From positions 248,001 through 312,000 of the forward strand of contig JAQGDQ010000085.1 in NCBI GenBank assembly GCA_030141605.1: a stretch of DNA of 64,000 nucleotides, written 5' to 3'. Both the position numbers and the translations under genes were made by a program. Source of the DNA: Tubiluchus corallicola. Lineage: Eukaryota; Priapulida; Priapulimorpha; Priapulimorphida; Tubiluchidae. The notes under the pieces are model-generated. The model ran no database searches. It had not been told where the DNA came from and was given only the letters and a program-made list of their open reading frames with translations. Positions 37,812 through 48,654 of the stretch are shown here, piece by piece. Each line of letters begins with the position of its first letter. Position 1 is the first letter of the stretch.

Positions 37812-38420
37812 TTTATTTTAATCTAACATCTTATTCAAATTATCGAAATTTTCAACTAGAATATCAAGAATAAGAATATTTTTATTAATCTTGCAGTTTC
37901 TTTAAAAACTTGCAGGTGTATGTTTTAGTTAGAATTTATCTGATGGACGCGGCCATTTTGAAGGATGTGTACAAAACATTTTCGTCGCCGTAGAAATCAT
38001 ATATGTACCAGACACAACTACACAAAAGGACAGCAATATCAAAGAGCAGTAAATACCTCAAGTAAATACCAAATCAACAGTTTACATGATTCCATTAAAT
38101 TGACAAAAAAAAGAACAAATTAACAATAAAACAAAAGAAAAAGAAAAATAATCCAAGTATACTTTATTAACAACAAAATTAATTTACTAAAAAGTAAAAT
38201 TACAATATAAAATAAATCAATATAGTAAAAAATCATCAATTTCAGTTATGTACAACAAGTATTTAATAGCTACAAAGGGAGCTCCACATTGTTTAAAGTA
38301 TGCTAGTCAGTAATTGTTAAAGCATCAACACTTAAAAAAACATTAAAAATTCAAAATATAGAATTTCAAAATAATTTATAACATTATAAGTGCTGATCGT
38401 GGCATTAAAATGAATATATG
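37812..38420. promoter_or_regulatory. Spacer between DONSON 3' end and RARS2 start
   Basis: About 610 bp between two minus-strand genes. It should contain the RARS2 promoter and the DONSON 3'UTR. A minus-strand poly(A) signal (tttatt, read as AATAAA on the minus strand) lies at 38163-38168. No coding sequence was seen. Confidence 0.5.
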
Positions 38421-41400
38421 TTAAACGGAATCTTGGCGAACATTAAGTGAAAATAAGCTATCACGACACATCACATCTTTTATGGTAACGGCGTCCAAAG
38501 GTGGTGCAGACATTACTTTAACCATATCAACATGTAAACCACAGTTTTGTAAAGGGTCACTGCCAGGTCTCTGAGCAATTTCAAACGCTGAAGCATCCAA
38601 TGATATTTCACTAACAGCACTTGGTATATTTGATGAATTATTCAGCATCTCTTGCATGTGTGATGAAAATGAAGCAAGCACCCTGAAAAAAGTGTAATTG
38701 TTTGTGTAATTCTAATTCACAATGTAAAAATCAAAATGCTGTGTTTGCATAAACGATGCCCATTCAAACTGAGTTTGAAATTACCTGTTAAAAGACGAAC
38801 TTGAGTTCTCTGAACTTAATGAAACAGTGAATTCCTTTTGCATGCCTTTAAAGAGGTTACAAAACTCAAGCAGGGTGGATGGAAGAATTGGTCCAGTCAG
38901 TTCCAATGAATGTTTCTTCTTTTTCCCATGACACATGACATTATGTTTCACCTGAATATAATCACATAAATAACAGGTAATAATATAACCTAAAATCACG
39001 TACGTGGTTAATAAAACTAACAAAAAATAGCATTAAGCCCTGTTTAGACTATTCGGCATACCCATCATGTGTAAATGACACTCAAAGTTGTCATTCTTGC
39101 ATGTCATACATCCCCGATGGGTGTTCTGTCTAGACGAAATGGCTTTCCAGAAAGAAAACAAAGTTACACACCAACAGTCATGTACAAAAAATAAGTTTAC
39201 TACGAATAATCAGAAGATTACCGGGTCACACTTAACACTTTTTTGTTACCATAACATAGGTTTGCTACCATACCTATATAAGATACTTGCAAGATACATT
39301 GATTTTTGTATTTCACCGTGAACTTCTGTTCAAGTTATGTGTTACTTAAGGTCAATGCTTAAACTTTTACTGCTTACAAAAATCGAACTTCAGCTTGACA
39401 GCATTTTCATAATTTGTTAAAAAACGCTGTATAGGAGATACAAGCATTCAGAAGGTAGCAAGGGTAAGTAATTTTTAGGGAAATTAGCCCTGCAATTGAG
39501 AATGAAACTAGGTTTTCTTTTTTTTCAAATATGCATAGTTCAGTCCTTAATTTAAACTTCATAACAATCTTTTGCTTACCAGAACTATAAAATCAGGTAT
39601 TAAAGTATTAACAGCATTACAAGTGTTAAAACCTCTATTCGTACCTTTTTGGTATAATATGATCTGTAAAAGTAACAAATATTAAATTTATTGTAAAAAT
39701 CAACACCTTCAGTTGTTTCAATGTTGCACCTTGAAAAGCGACTGGTGCCAGTAACGTTGGCGGCACACCAGCTTGATGTCCGATGATGGCAAAACAGCTT
39801 TTACTGTTTAGAAGGTAATTAAACAGCGACTGGCAATGACGGCCCTCAATGTAAATTGTCGACTCTGGCCTGCGGTCAACCTCTAGGTATTTTTCCCTCT
39901 GTCTGATTGCCTTAGTCAAGAAAAAATGTTGCAACGTTGTAAATATGTCTGCTTTCCCTCATACATGTTTGTGCAGCATACTAAAGTTCCCGAGCCTTGC
40001 TTATTCTATCATAATTCTTAGAGTTGTTCTACATGAATTTCTGTACAAACCATGGGTTAATTTTGACAAATACGTTTTAGAAAAACTTAGGATGTCACAC
40101 AACAATGGTACATGGAATTTTTAAACTTAAATACGGTTGCAGTGGATCTCGGATATGTGTAGATTTTTGTAATCTCAGACCTGTAATACGTTTCACACTT
40201 TGGCATACTTTTATGGCTCTCTTTCACATTTTAACTATTGGACAAAGCAGAGCACTGTTGATTCATGTATGACACTCTTTCACACTTTATTCATATGCAA
40301 CGCAGGTGTTATTATAGTCTGCTTACCAGAATTGTACAGTCTGGCAATGCTCTGATGGCAAATATTGCAAATGAGCCTGACTGCACTATACTTCAAAATT
40401 GTTTTGTTGGTGGCATCCTTATTTGGTGTGGGTAGCTTTTAACATTTTCTTTTGTGTAGCATTTAGTAGAGTTAATATTTTGTGTGTAACCCTATCTTTT
40501 TTAGTGTATTATATGGCAATTTTAAAGCTGAAAGTAAAGATGAATTGCATTGAATTGAATATTTCCTTCTAATTATAAACTACAGTGACTTACTAAAACA
40601 AGGTATAAAGAATTTTTAACAGTGTGGACTGTGAGTCTCTGTTACTATTACAACAAAACAAAAACATCGTTCACTGACAATTTCTCATCCATCATTCCAA
40701 AAAGGTTGACATAAAAACAAGTTATTAATAATACAAAGGATACAGCTTAACTCGGTTCGGTTCCAACTCGGGAAAACTTTCTTTCGGTAAACCTATGCTT
40801 TCAAGAAATAAAGAAGCACCTTCATCGTGAGGAAATAACCCAACATCATCGTCATCCTCTTCGTCATTAGCACCACACTCACCATCATCGTTAACGGGAT
40901 TTTGTGCAAGCTCACCCTCCTCTCTACTGCAATCACTTAGAATCTCCCCACTGGCAACACTAAAAATAACAGAAGTTATTCATTTATACTGCTCGTCAGA
41001 TCATCGGGTGGTAATTCACAATGCTATTTTTAACTATTGGACAAAGCAGAGCACTGCTGATTCATGTATCATAAAGAGAATTTATGCAAAGTGTTCATTG
41101 TTTTATGGCACATAGTTATGCCAGTTATCAAGCATGTAGTCATTGTTTGGCTCTATGGTAATGTGAAGTCAAATTTCTGCAAAACAGGATTTTTATTCAC
41201 ATAATTTCAGAAGACAAAAGACAACATTTATTTACCATCGCTCGTTTAACAGGCAACATTAGCACTAACGGATATTTAGTGACTTACACTTACAAAAGTA
41301 TAGATAAAGACGTACTGTACAAACAATGTACAATATGTAGGGTATATTCTGGTATTGGCAACTGCTAGTTTTGAACTTAAGACTACGTCGTTGCAGTCCA

Positions 41401-42865
41401 AAATCTAAACCACTCGGTCACCCAACCCAGAACATGTGCTCAGTTAAAATTTCCGAAAGCCGTGAATATCACCACCATTATAATTAGTGAAAACATATTT
41501 GGTTATGAAAAATTATCTTGATAGCTGCTTATTCAATTCTAGAAATTTGTTAGCTTTATGATACCAATGACAATAAAACATGATTATATAACAGTCAATG
41601 TAAATGTACTGTTTATTTTGCAATATTTGCAATACCTTTCAGCAGCATTACTGAAACATGACTTATTGTCGTCCATGCTAGTCCTTTTTTCACTCGATGT
41701 CCGTTTTTTGGAAAGAGGTAGCACGAAATCAATGCCTAGTTCATAAAAAATATTTTAATATGTTTCTAATGGTAATTGGAATCGTAAAATAGGAATTGTT
41801 TAAAAGTGCAATAAAACAACACAAAAATAAAAGACATTTACATTTTGATGTGAACTAAATGTATGCTGCACAATGTTAGTATATTAACTTTTGAAAGGAC
41901 AGAAAAGTAAGACTCAAAACCTCGATGAATTATATTTTGTTTCTGTTTCGCCTAATCAACCTATGTAAGCCTTGAAAGCCAACAGTTCTCCCAAAGACCA
42001 AACGTTTTTGGCAGTAGAAAAATCAGTTAATAACATAATTATATAAAAATAATTCCAGGTTAGAAAGTGATCAGATGCTGCAATGTTATAGTGTTACAAT
42101 AACAAAAAATTATTGTTTCTTGTGTACCTTCCTTCGTTAATGCTTCTCTCAGCCCCCTAGTGGTTGGTGTCAGAATCACATGTGGTTTAGAGATTCCCGC
42201 AATTCCACCAGCTTGAAAGAGTGCAGTAAACTGATGTGTGCAGAAATAAAAGTATGGACAGTACTTTGATCGCAGGAGTTGAAACAACGACAAAAAACTG
42301 TCTCTCCTGAAACAAATAAAAAAATTTGGAAGATGGCTGCTTTGATTTATGAGCTTATGCCCAGTTTTATGCTCCATGCCTTATTGTAAACAAAGATATT
42401 TCTTTGAAAAAATAAAATACTGTTAGAAACACACATCATTTACATAAATCAGAAAATTCTACACAAATACGTGTTCTTTTTTATAGTAAATTATAAACCG
42501 AAGCTGAGGAATGTTGATATTTAATCAGTTTTGAGGTCCGTCTGTCTACGAAACAATGCATTTTTAAAGCTATTTACATCTTAGACTGATTGTCAGCAGC
42601 TAAAATATTCTGTAGAAGCACACCAGTATAGAAAAATTGTATTTGCAAATCAGGCTTTATACACAAGATAACTATTTATTTTATTTTGACTGTTTCTTGG
42701 AAAGTAGAAACATCCAAAAATTCTTGCCTTCTTCCAACAACGTGACTTAGACGTAGGTACCACTCCAAATATCTACAATAGTCACTGTAATAATAATAAT
42801 ATCGTTTAGAACTTAGTCCAGGGATAACACCTTAAGTAACTAATACTTACTTGCAAGGTGGTCCG

Positions 42866-42896
<31 letters not shown>

Positions 42897-45800
42897 TAAT
42901 AATAGTAATAATAATAGTAATAATAGCAGTAATAATAATAATAATAATAATATTTATTTTGTATAGCGTCTAAATCTAAGGTTAGCACAACTGACAATAT
43001 TCAAAGACACTTCACAAAGATAAAATCATCATGACGGACTTAGAAAGGTTTACAAGATTACACAGAAATCCAACTAAATTTTACAAAATTACAATAAGTA
43101 AATACATAAAAACACACAGATTCACAAAATACAAGAATATAACGACAAATCAAAGTTTGATTACTTCAAAGATTGTATGCAATTTCAAATAGGTATGTTT
43201 TAATCTGTATTCTAAAAGCGTTAGTGTTCGAAAGTGTCCTGATGTGGATAGGCAGGCTGTTCCATAGTGTTGGTCCTGCAACAGCAAATGACCTATCGCT
43301 TCCCACACGTGGATTCAACTCTCAACCGAGTCATACCAAAGACTTAAAAAAATGGTACTGCTGGTTCTTCAACCAAGCACGGGGGTTTATCGAAGTAACA
43401 TGCGAGCAGAATTGACTATTGTAATAGGTTATTGATAAATTTTCCTAAGTATAAACTCCAACGACTTCAGTATTTACAAAACTCAGCAGCTAGACTTATT
43501 ACCGTTACATCCAAGTCTCAGCATGTTACACCCATTCTTTGTCATTTGCATAGGCTCCCCTTTCTGACTGAACAACATATTAATTTTAAGACACTGCTAC
43601 TTGTATTTAAGGCGATTTCAGGGCGAGGCACCTGATTACATTTGTGACATGGTTCGTCCAACAAATTCAAACCGGTGTAGTCTTAGATCAAATGATAGAT
43701 TTTTGCTTATGGTTCCTAGAGTGAGCTGTTCCACTACCACCAACTAGCAGTCAGCTCGCGAAACAAGAGACCGTCTCCGTAGTATGCGGGACTTTTTAAT
43801 GGTCTAGATTTTGACCGATTCTTCCGATGTCCGTAAAAGCGAGGTCCGGCAAACCGAGATATGAGTGTACTGGCAAATTTGCCAGAAACTCTTTTTCGTG
43901 GGGTCTAATGCTAGATAGTTCATTCAAACAACATTTGTAGAAAACACAAAAAACTTCATTTTGTCATTAAATATTTCAAGGAAACAACATGTACAAGCTA
44001 CATAATCAAATGCTATGCAAACTTCAAACAACATACCAGTCTGATAACAAACTATCCTGCAGTTCCTTGTCCTGTCCTATCACACCAATGTTGCTGATTT
44101 TATTGGTAGAGGTGACGCGGGGAAATAAACTGACCCACGGTAATGACGGGTGCATCCAGTATAAGCAATGCCTGTGAAACGCAGACGACCAACCATTCTG
44201 AGAAAAAACAAGCTACATAACAATCAAATACAAAAAAGACAAAAGATTCAGTAGTCTCAAGAAAGAGCAAGACAAGTTAAAGCTGTGTGAAGAAAATATG
44301 TATAATAAAAATAAACTTAAGCGAGAATAATGTACACAAAAAAGGTGCAGATTCATGTACTGACATGAAAAATATTCTGAGTAAAATTTATTATTTTGAC
44401 ATTTTTGACGTTGTGACCTTAGCAGTCAACTTTTCGAACCAATAAATGTTAAAAATTAGAGAAACAATAAAAAATAAAAAAATGGTGGATTTTCAATCGA
44501 ATGTTAATGAATACTCACTGTACTGCACAACTACATGGCTTGGCTTACACATTCTTCGGTGGAAATTACAATGAAATAACATTAAGCTTCTGTTACGCAG
44601 GCCTACGGTTTTAGTCGTTGTATTGTAAATTTAAAAGCGGCTTTTAAAATCAACTTACGAAAAACATTTTGAAAAACTGAAAGACATTTAGCATGAAATG
44701 TATCAGACCTGAGCATTTTTATTTTCAGTGAGATCCTGACATTTCACAAATGCAGAGATTCCGGATGCTTCCTGGACAGTCGGTAGATTTACACACCAAG
44801 TAAAAGATCTGCCAAAGTACCAAAAAATTAAATTCCAAACTACACGAAAAAACATCAAATTACATGAAAAACACACATGTAAAAGTATTGCAACAGTAGC
44901 AGTATTCACTAGCTAGTAGTAAAACAAATAAAATGTAATAAATAGATAGAAGTACAGTAGTTACTGAAAAACAAAGATCGGTCAAGTAAAAAAGTGTACA
45001 AAATGAACAATAAATTTAATGGATTTACTTAAGCCAATAACAACACAAAGGTGATGAAACAAGAACGAAGAAAAGCTGTTTTGTTTCAGACAGCTGCCCT
45101 TGCTGAAGAAAAACAAAAGCTAAAAAATGCAATGTTCAACTTCACAAGCAAAAACATTTCTTGCAGGTATTTCCACAAACCAGGTTTCTTGTTTGCAATA
45201 ATGTCCAAGACCTTGCGCAAATCTTTATTGCTCACAGTGTACAGTTCAATTTCAGCATAGCAGATTATATCTTACTTTGTTGGTGTAAAAGTATCTTAGC
45301 TTTCTTATTTTGCTGATACAAAACGTATCTTAGTTTTCTTATTGCATTGATGGTGTAAAAGTATCGTAGCTTTCTTATTTTGCTTATACAAAATGTATAT
45401 TAGTTTTCTTATTGCACTGATGTAAAGTGTACGTATCTCAGTTTTCTTCGTTTTTCTTAGCTTCTTGATGTAAAACGCATCATAGGTTTCTTCGACACAT
45501 TAGTTTTTTACCTAGTGACTGTGAAACGTATCTTAGTTTTCTCGCTTAAGTTTTTTGATTTGACATGGCATAAGTTAATTTCCTTATTGTCTTGATATAC
45601 TTGCTACAGTGACGTAAAGCGTAACATAGTTTTCTTACTTTGTTGATGTAAACCGTATCTTAGTTTTCAGGCTCCAATCAACTGGAAGTGAGCTGAAGCC
45701 TTCAGTTTTGGCAGGATCAGAATGGCTGGTTTGACTTGCAGATTCAGAAATGGCTTCTAAATTTTCAACCGGAAATATATCCACAGTTTCCTGAAACATA

Positions 45801-47947
45801 TGACATTTTGTAGTTGTCGATGCTTTATAGCATATCAGCTCAAAAATCTACACAACAGTCTATGTAAATGAAGCATCTGTATCATTACTGATATTTGTAG
45901 TTAGTAAATAATTATGAAGTTCCAATTAAAGTAGCCAAAAAACCTGTTGTTTAATGTGCAGTGAGTCTAGAAGCCCAAATAGTTTAATCTTTTTCTCCTT
46001 CGCCTCAAAACTTTCTTCATCTTCTTCAATCGTGTTTTTCGCAGAAAAGGCAGGCTCATCGGTTCTAAGTTCACTGTCTTTAATGCTACTGAATGGGTTT
46101 AGCCTTTTGCATCGATGCTTACGATCACCTACAAATCAACAGAAGTTTAAAGGCTGTTTCAGTTTAACTGACTCGACACAATACAACAAAAACTGTAGGG
46201 CCTACATTGACTATAATGGAAACTAGTTGGACTGGGATGGTTTATAAAAATGGGAACACCCTGAGAATAACTATTTAGGGTTTTTTTAGGCGTATAAAGT
46301 AGTAACATATCATTTCACAAAGCAGTTACAAGCAAAAACAAAAGCTTTAGTTAAAAGTAAATGATTGCAGCAAGACCATAACTAATTAACAATCAATCTG
46401 GCAGAATTAGGCATCTTAGCCAAGTTAGGCTCAGTATAAGTTCCTTTTTAAGAATAGAGATGTATTAGTTGGGATAGCATGGCAGGTAAAACCATCCGGA
46501 AGCTGTCTTCATGTCAGCCAAACCATCATCTGCACCATTTTCCTCAACCCAAACTGCATCTAAGTCCTACAAAATGTTAACCCCCAAGTCATTAACGCAT
46601 TATTGGGCATATCATTATAATACTAGATGATCACAATCACATCCTCATCGAGCCCTTATCCACATCCCCAATGAAAACTTCCCGCCAGTTATTGTATGGC
46701 AAATAGAAAGGTAGTCATCAAAACGTGAAACCATGAGATGTTCTATGTCCCATGATTCTAGTCCAAAGAAAATTCTCCAAGGACCAGAAGAGTAATAATG
46801 ATGTTAATTGGTGGCCAATCAAACAATAGTGTACCATCTGCACCATCTGAATGACCAGACCACTAAAATTTTGCAAACTGCCACTTCAAGCATTCTTGCA
46901 TCTCATCAAGCTCATGCTGTGAGGACAATTACGTCCTGAAAAATTGCTAAACCACAACAAGGAAAGCGATAGTGTTACTATAATGCTGCTAGCCAAAAAC
47001 AAAAAATGCACAAACGTAAAACGTTACAGGAGGGCAAAATGACCTGCCACTTGACATGGTGATACCTACTTGGCTAGCACTGTATAGCAATCTTTAGCTC
47101 GACATGTGTAATGATTATAAATACAACAATGTATACATACTCTGCAAGCAATATGAATAGCAAGGCCAAAAATATTACACTAGGCCTACGTATAAATCAC
47201 AGATGCCTTAAAATGCTAATAACAATATTCGTTCCACATTAGGTAAAATATGCAGTGTTCAAAAACAATCATCATACATTCATTTAAAGCAATTGAATTA
47301 TTATGCTCCTGTAGGATTATGTATCCTCCTTACATTATGCTTGTGTTATAAAGTAAATTTCAGTTACCACTGTTATTATGTTTCTGATGTCAGATTTTTA
47401 TTTCAGCTCTTGTTTCAGTTATGTTCAGTTTGATTTTTTTTTATTATTATTATGCACTTATTATTACTGTGTATGAATTGTACTAACACATTATAAGCAT
47501 ACATTATCAATTTTATGTCATCCGTAACAGTTTATTTATTATAAGCAGTACTAACACTAATACACTGTAGCATAGCGCCTATAAAAATGTTCATCACTAA
47601 CCAAAGGGCAGCTGACTAGATGACCAATTGGTCTTTCACTGCCCTTTCTTCACATTTTTGTTGCTAAATTAATTGTATTGTAACTGTGCGTGTGTTAAAA
47701 GATAAATAAAAGATTATTATTATTATTATTGTAGACTGAGGTAATAGTAAACTGATACGCAGAAAGAGACTTTTAAAAGGGTAACATACGTACGTTGATC
47801 AGTAGGAATATCACCTACACCATCGTTCTCCTGCATGGATAACTTAGTGGATGAGATTCTTTTAGTTTTCCTTTTTCTGATTCTTGCTTTCATCACATCT
47901 GATGGCAATTTCCAGCACGGCGAAGAAATCTTTGCAGGTGAAGGCAT
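38421..47947 (-). CDS. DONSON: DONSON (downstream neighbour of SON) replication factor
   Basis: Exons in transcript order: 47794-47947, 45944-46128, 45654-45790, 44709-44808, a possible 18-nt micro-exon 44659-44676, 44037-44171, 42128-42306, 41636-41735, 40752-40959, 39707-39910, 38785-38951, 38421-38682 (stop). About 616 aa (human about 566). The start is MPSPAKISSPCWKLPSDV. Family landmarks: LNPFSSI, LPVDWSLKTKIR, SFTWCVNLP, YWMHPSLPWVSLFPR, KYCPYFYFCTHQFTALFQ, TPTTRGLREALTKEG, an acidic linker, VDRRPESTIYIEG, GVPPTLLAPVAFQGATL, LELTGPILP and NCGLHVD near the end. DONSON acts in the nucleus in replication-origin firing and fork stability (CMG helicase assembly). All junctions keep phase except between 44709-44808 and 44037-44171, where one nucleotide is lacking, so the micro-exon region is unresolved. 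Confidence 0.93.
40236..40275 (+). repeat. 40-nt direct repeat, first copy (second at 41030-41069)
   Basis: taactattggacaaagcaga followed by gcactgttgattcatgtat recurs about 800 bp away with one difference. The copies lie in two DONSON introns either side of the exon 40752-40959. No flanking element was identified. Confidence 0.8.
41365..41435 (-). repeat. tRNA-like sequence (degenerate, minus strand)
   Basis: On the minus strand ggtgaccgagtggtttagat resembles an A box and aagttcaaaact a weak B box, about 40 nt apart. I could not fold a full cloverleaf, so it is probably a SINE head or tRNA pseudogene. Confidence 0.4.
42868..42957. repeat. (AAT)n microsatellite, imperfect
   Basis: About 30 AAT units with scattered AAC, AGT and AGC variants. 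It forms the outer edge of the repeat block that follows. Confidence 0.92.
42958..43430 (+). repeat. Dispersed repeat starting atatttattttgtatagcg
   Basis: The (AAT)n leads into tttattttgtatagcgtc and later ggctgttccatagtgttggt with cctgcaacagcaaatgacc. This layout (microsatellite, tatagcg, then a ...ggcattccacag...gcaaaagacc type stretch) recalls a repeat seen widely in marine invertebrate genomes. That resemblance is from memory. Translation across 43173-43415 gives a short open frame that I regard as incidental. Confidence 0.5.
43439..43800 (+). pseudogene. LINE (CR1/L2-like) reverse transcriptase C-terminal fragment, frameshifted
   Basis: One frame reads LQRLQYLQNSAARLI, HVTPILCHLHRLPF and INFKTLLLVFKAISG. 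After a frameshift near 43620 it continues PDYICDMV, then SLRSNDRFLLMVPRV and later a stop. The pattern LQNSAARL...TPIL..LHWLP...I.FK.LLL.FK is typical of the end of CR1/L2-clade LINE ORF2 proteins. It is 5'-truncated and dead. It lies in a DONSON intron, antisense to the gene. Confidence 0.85.
43801..43869. mobile_element. Terminal fragment of the 7252-7709 transposon family
   Basis: ccgtaaaagcgaggtccggc followed by aaaccgagatatgagtgta is the inverse of the left end at 7252-7295, with few changes. The other end was not found, so it looks truncated, next to the LINE fragment. Confidence 0.75.
45286..45668 (-). repeat. Degenerate tandem repeat containing the DONSON exon 3 end and donor
   Basis: The unit aagaaaactaagatacgttt (minus strand) occurs about nine times at 35-50 nt spacing, with starts near 45291, 45324, 45361, 45395, 45431, 45475, 45528, 45620 and 45654 on the plus strand. 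The last unit is coding: it is the 3' end of exon 45654-45790 (ctgaaaactaagatacg) with the splice donor gtttacatca. The remaining copies fill the first 370 bases of the intron. Confidence 0.8.
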
Positions 47948-48654
47948 GATCCATACGCAGCAGGCGTTGTGCACTCTATTCTGGTACCTAACCTATACCT
48001 AAATCGATACACGATGATTATATTTAATTGCAGTTACAATTGTGCAAAATATCGTATTACTATTATAATAAGAAATTATTTTTAATACTATAATCTGTGA
48101 CAGTTTCTTGCTGAAAATGCCTCGGTCTAAAAAACTGTATCAATTCCAAATGACTTGAAATCACCACAAATGTTCAATTTTACTTCAAAAACAAAAAATG
48201 GTTAAGGAGTAAGTTCTACAGGCATATTATAGCCTGGCATGCTGTACAAAGCGGCACATTAATATTTCCCGCTTTTAATTCCAGGCACAACCATCGCATA
48301 AAACCTTTAAAAATCGTTTTAGTGCCCGTTTGCATGCTGCCGGAATTACAACGCCGTTTGAAATACATGTATTTAAATATTGGCCAACTATAATTGGGCA
48401 GACCGTCTGCATTTCATAACCTTGGCAGCTAATGTAAAAGTTTATACTTTGATGCCAGAAAATTAAGAAATTATTTACGGCTATTTTGTCACTAAGACTC
48501 GCGTCAAATCAACCGACCAACCGTTGCATGTTACAAATAACCGTACACACCACAGACTCTGTTTACGTGTTTAACGTGTTCGTTGTTGCTGTAGTTGCTC
48601 CTCGTAGGAAATAGCTGCTTTGCTTTTATATTTGAAGAATTTTATTGTAAAAAA
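47948..48654. promoter_or_regulatory. Bidirectional spacer between DONSON and MGST3 starts
   Basis: About 700 bp between divergent start codons, so it is a candidate shared promoter. An in-frame ATG lies upstream of each chosen start (47974 minus, 48595 plus). I chose the inner Mets because they match the family N-termini (MPSPAK for DONSON, MQLDIPSEFGYV for MGST3). No specific promoter motif was identified. Confidence 0.55.

Noticed and set aside
42690-42790. Minus-strand stretch reading RYLEWYLRLSHVVGRRQEF, which looks coding.
   Set aside because: It does not match DONSON, fits no splice phase between flanking exons and has no second supporting segment; it is probably decayed repeat or chance.
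43173-43415. Open frame GRLFHSVGPATANDLSLP as a gene.
   Set aside because: It lies inside a dispersed repeat block between an (AAT)n run and a LINE fragment; the reading is typical of repeat-derived frames.
46479-46570. Exon-like segment DLDAVWVEENGADDGLADMK after an acceptor-like tag, in the first DONSON intron.
   Set aside because: DONSON exons 1 and 2 join in phase without it, and neighbouring frames are full of stops. It may be a decayed element, but no family was identified.
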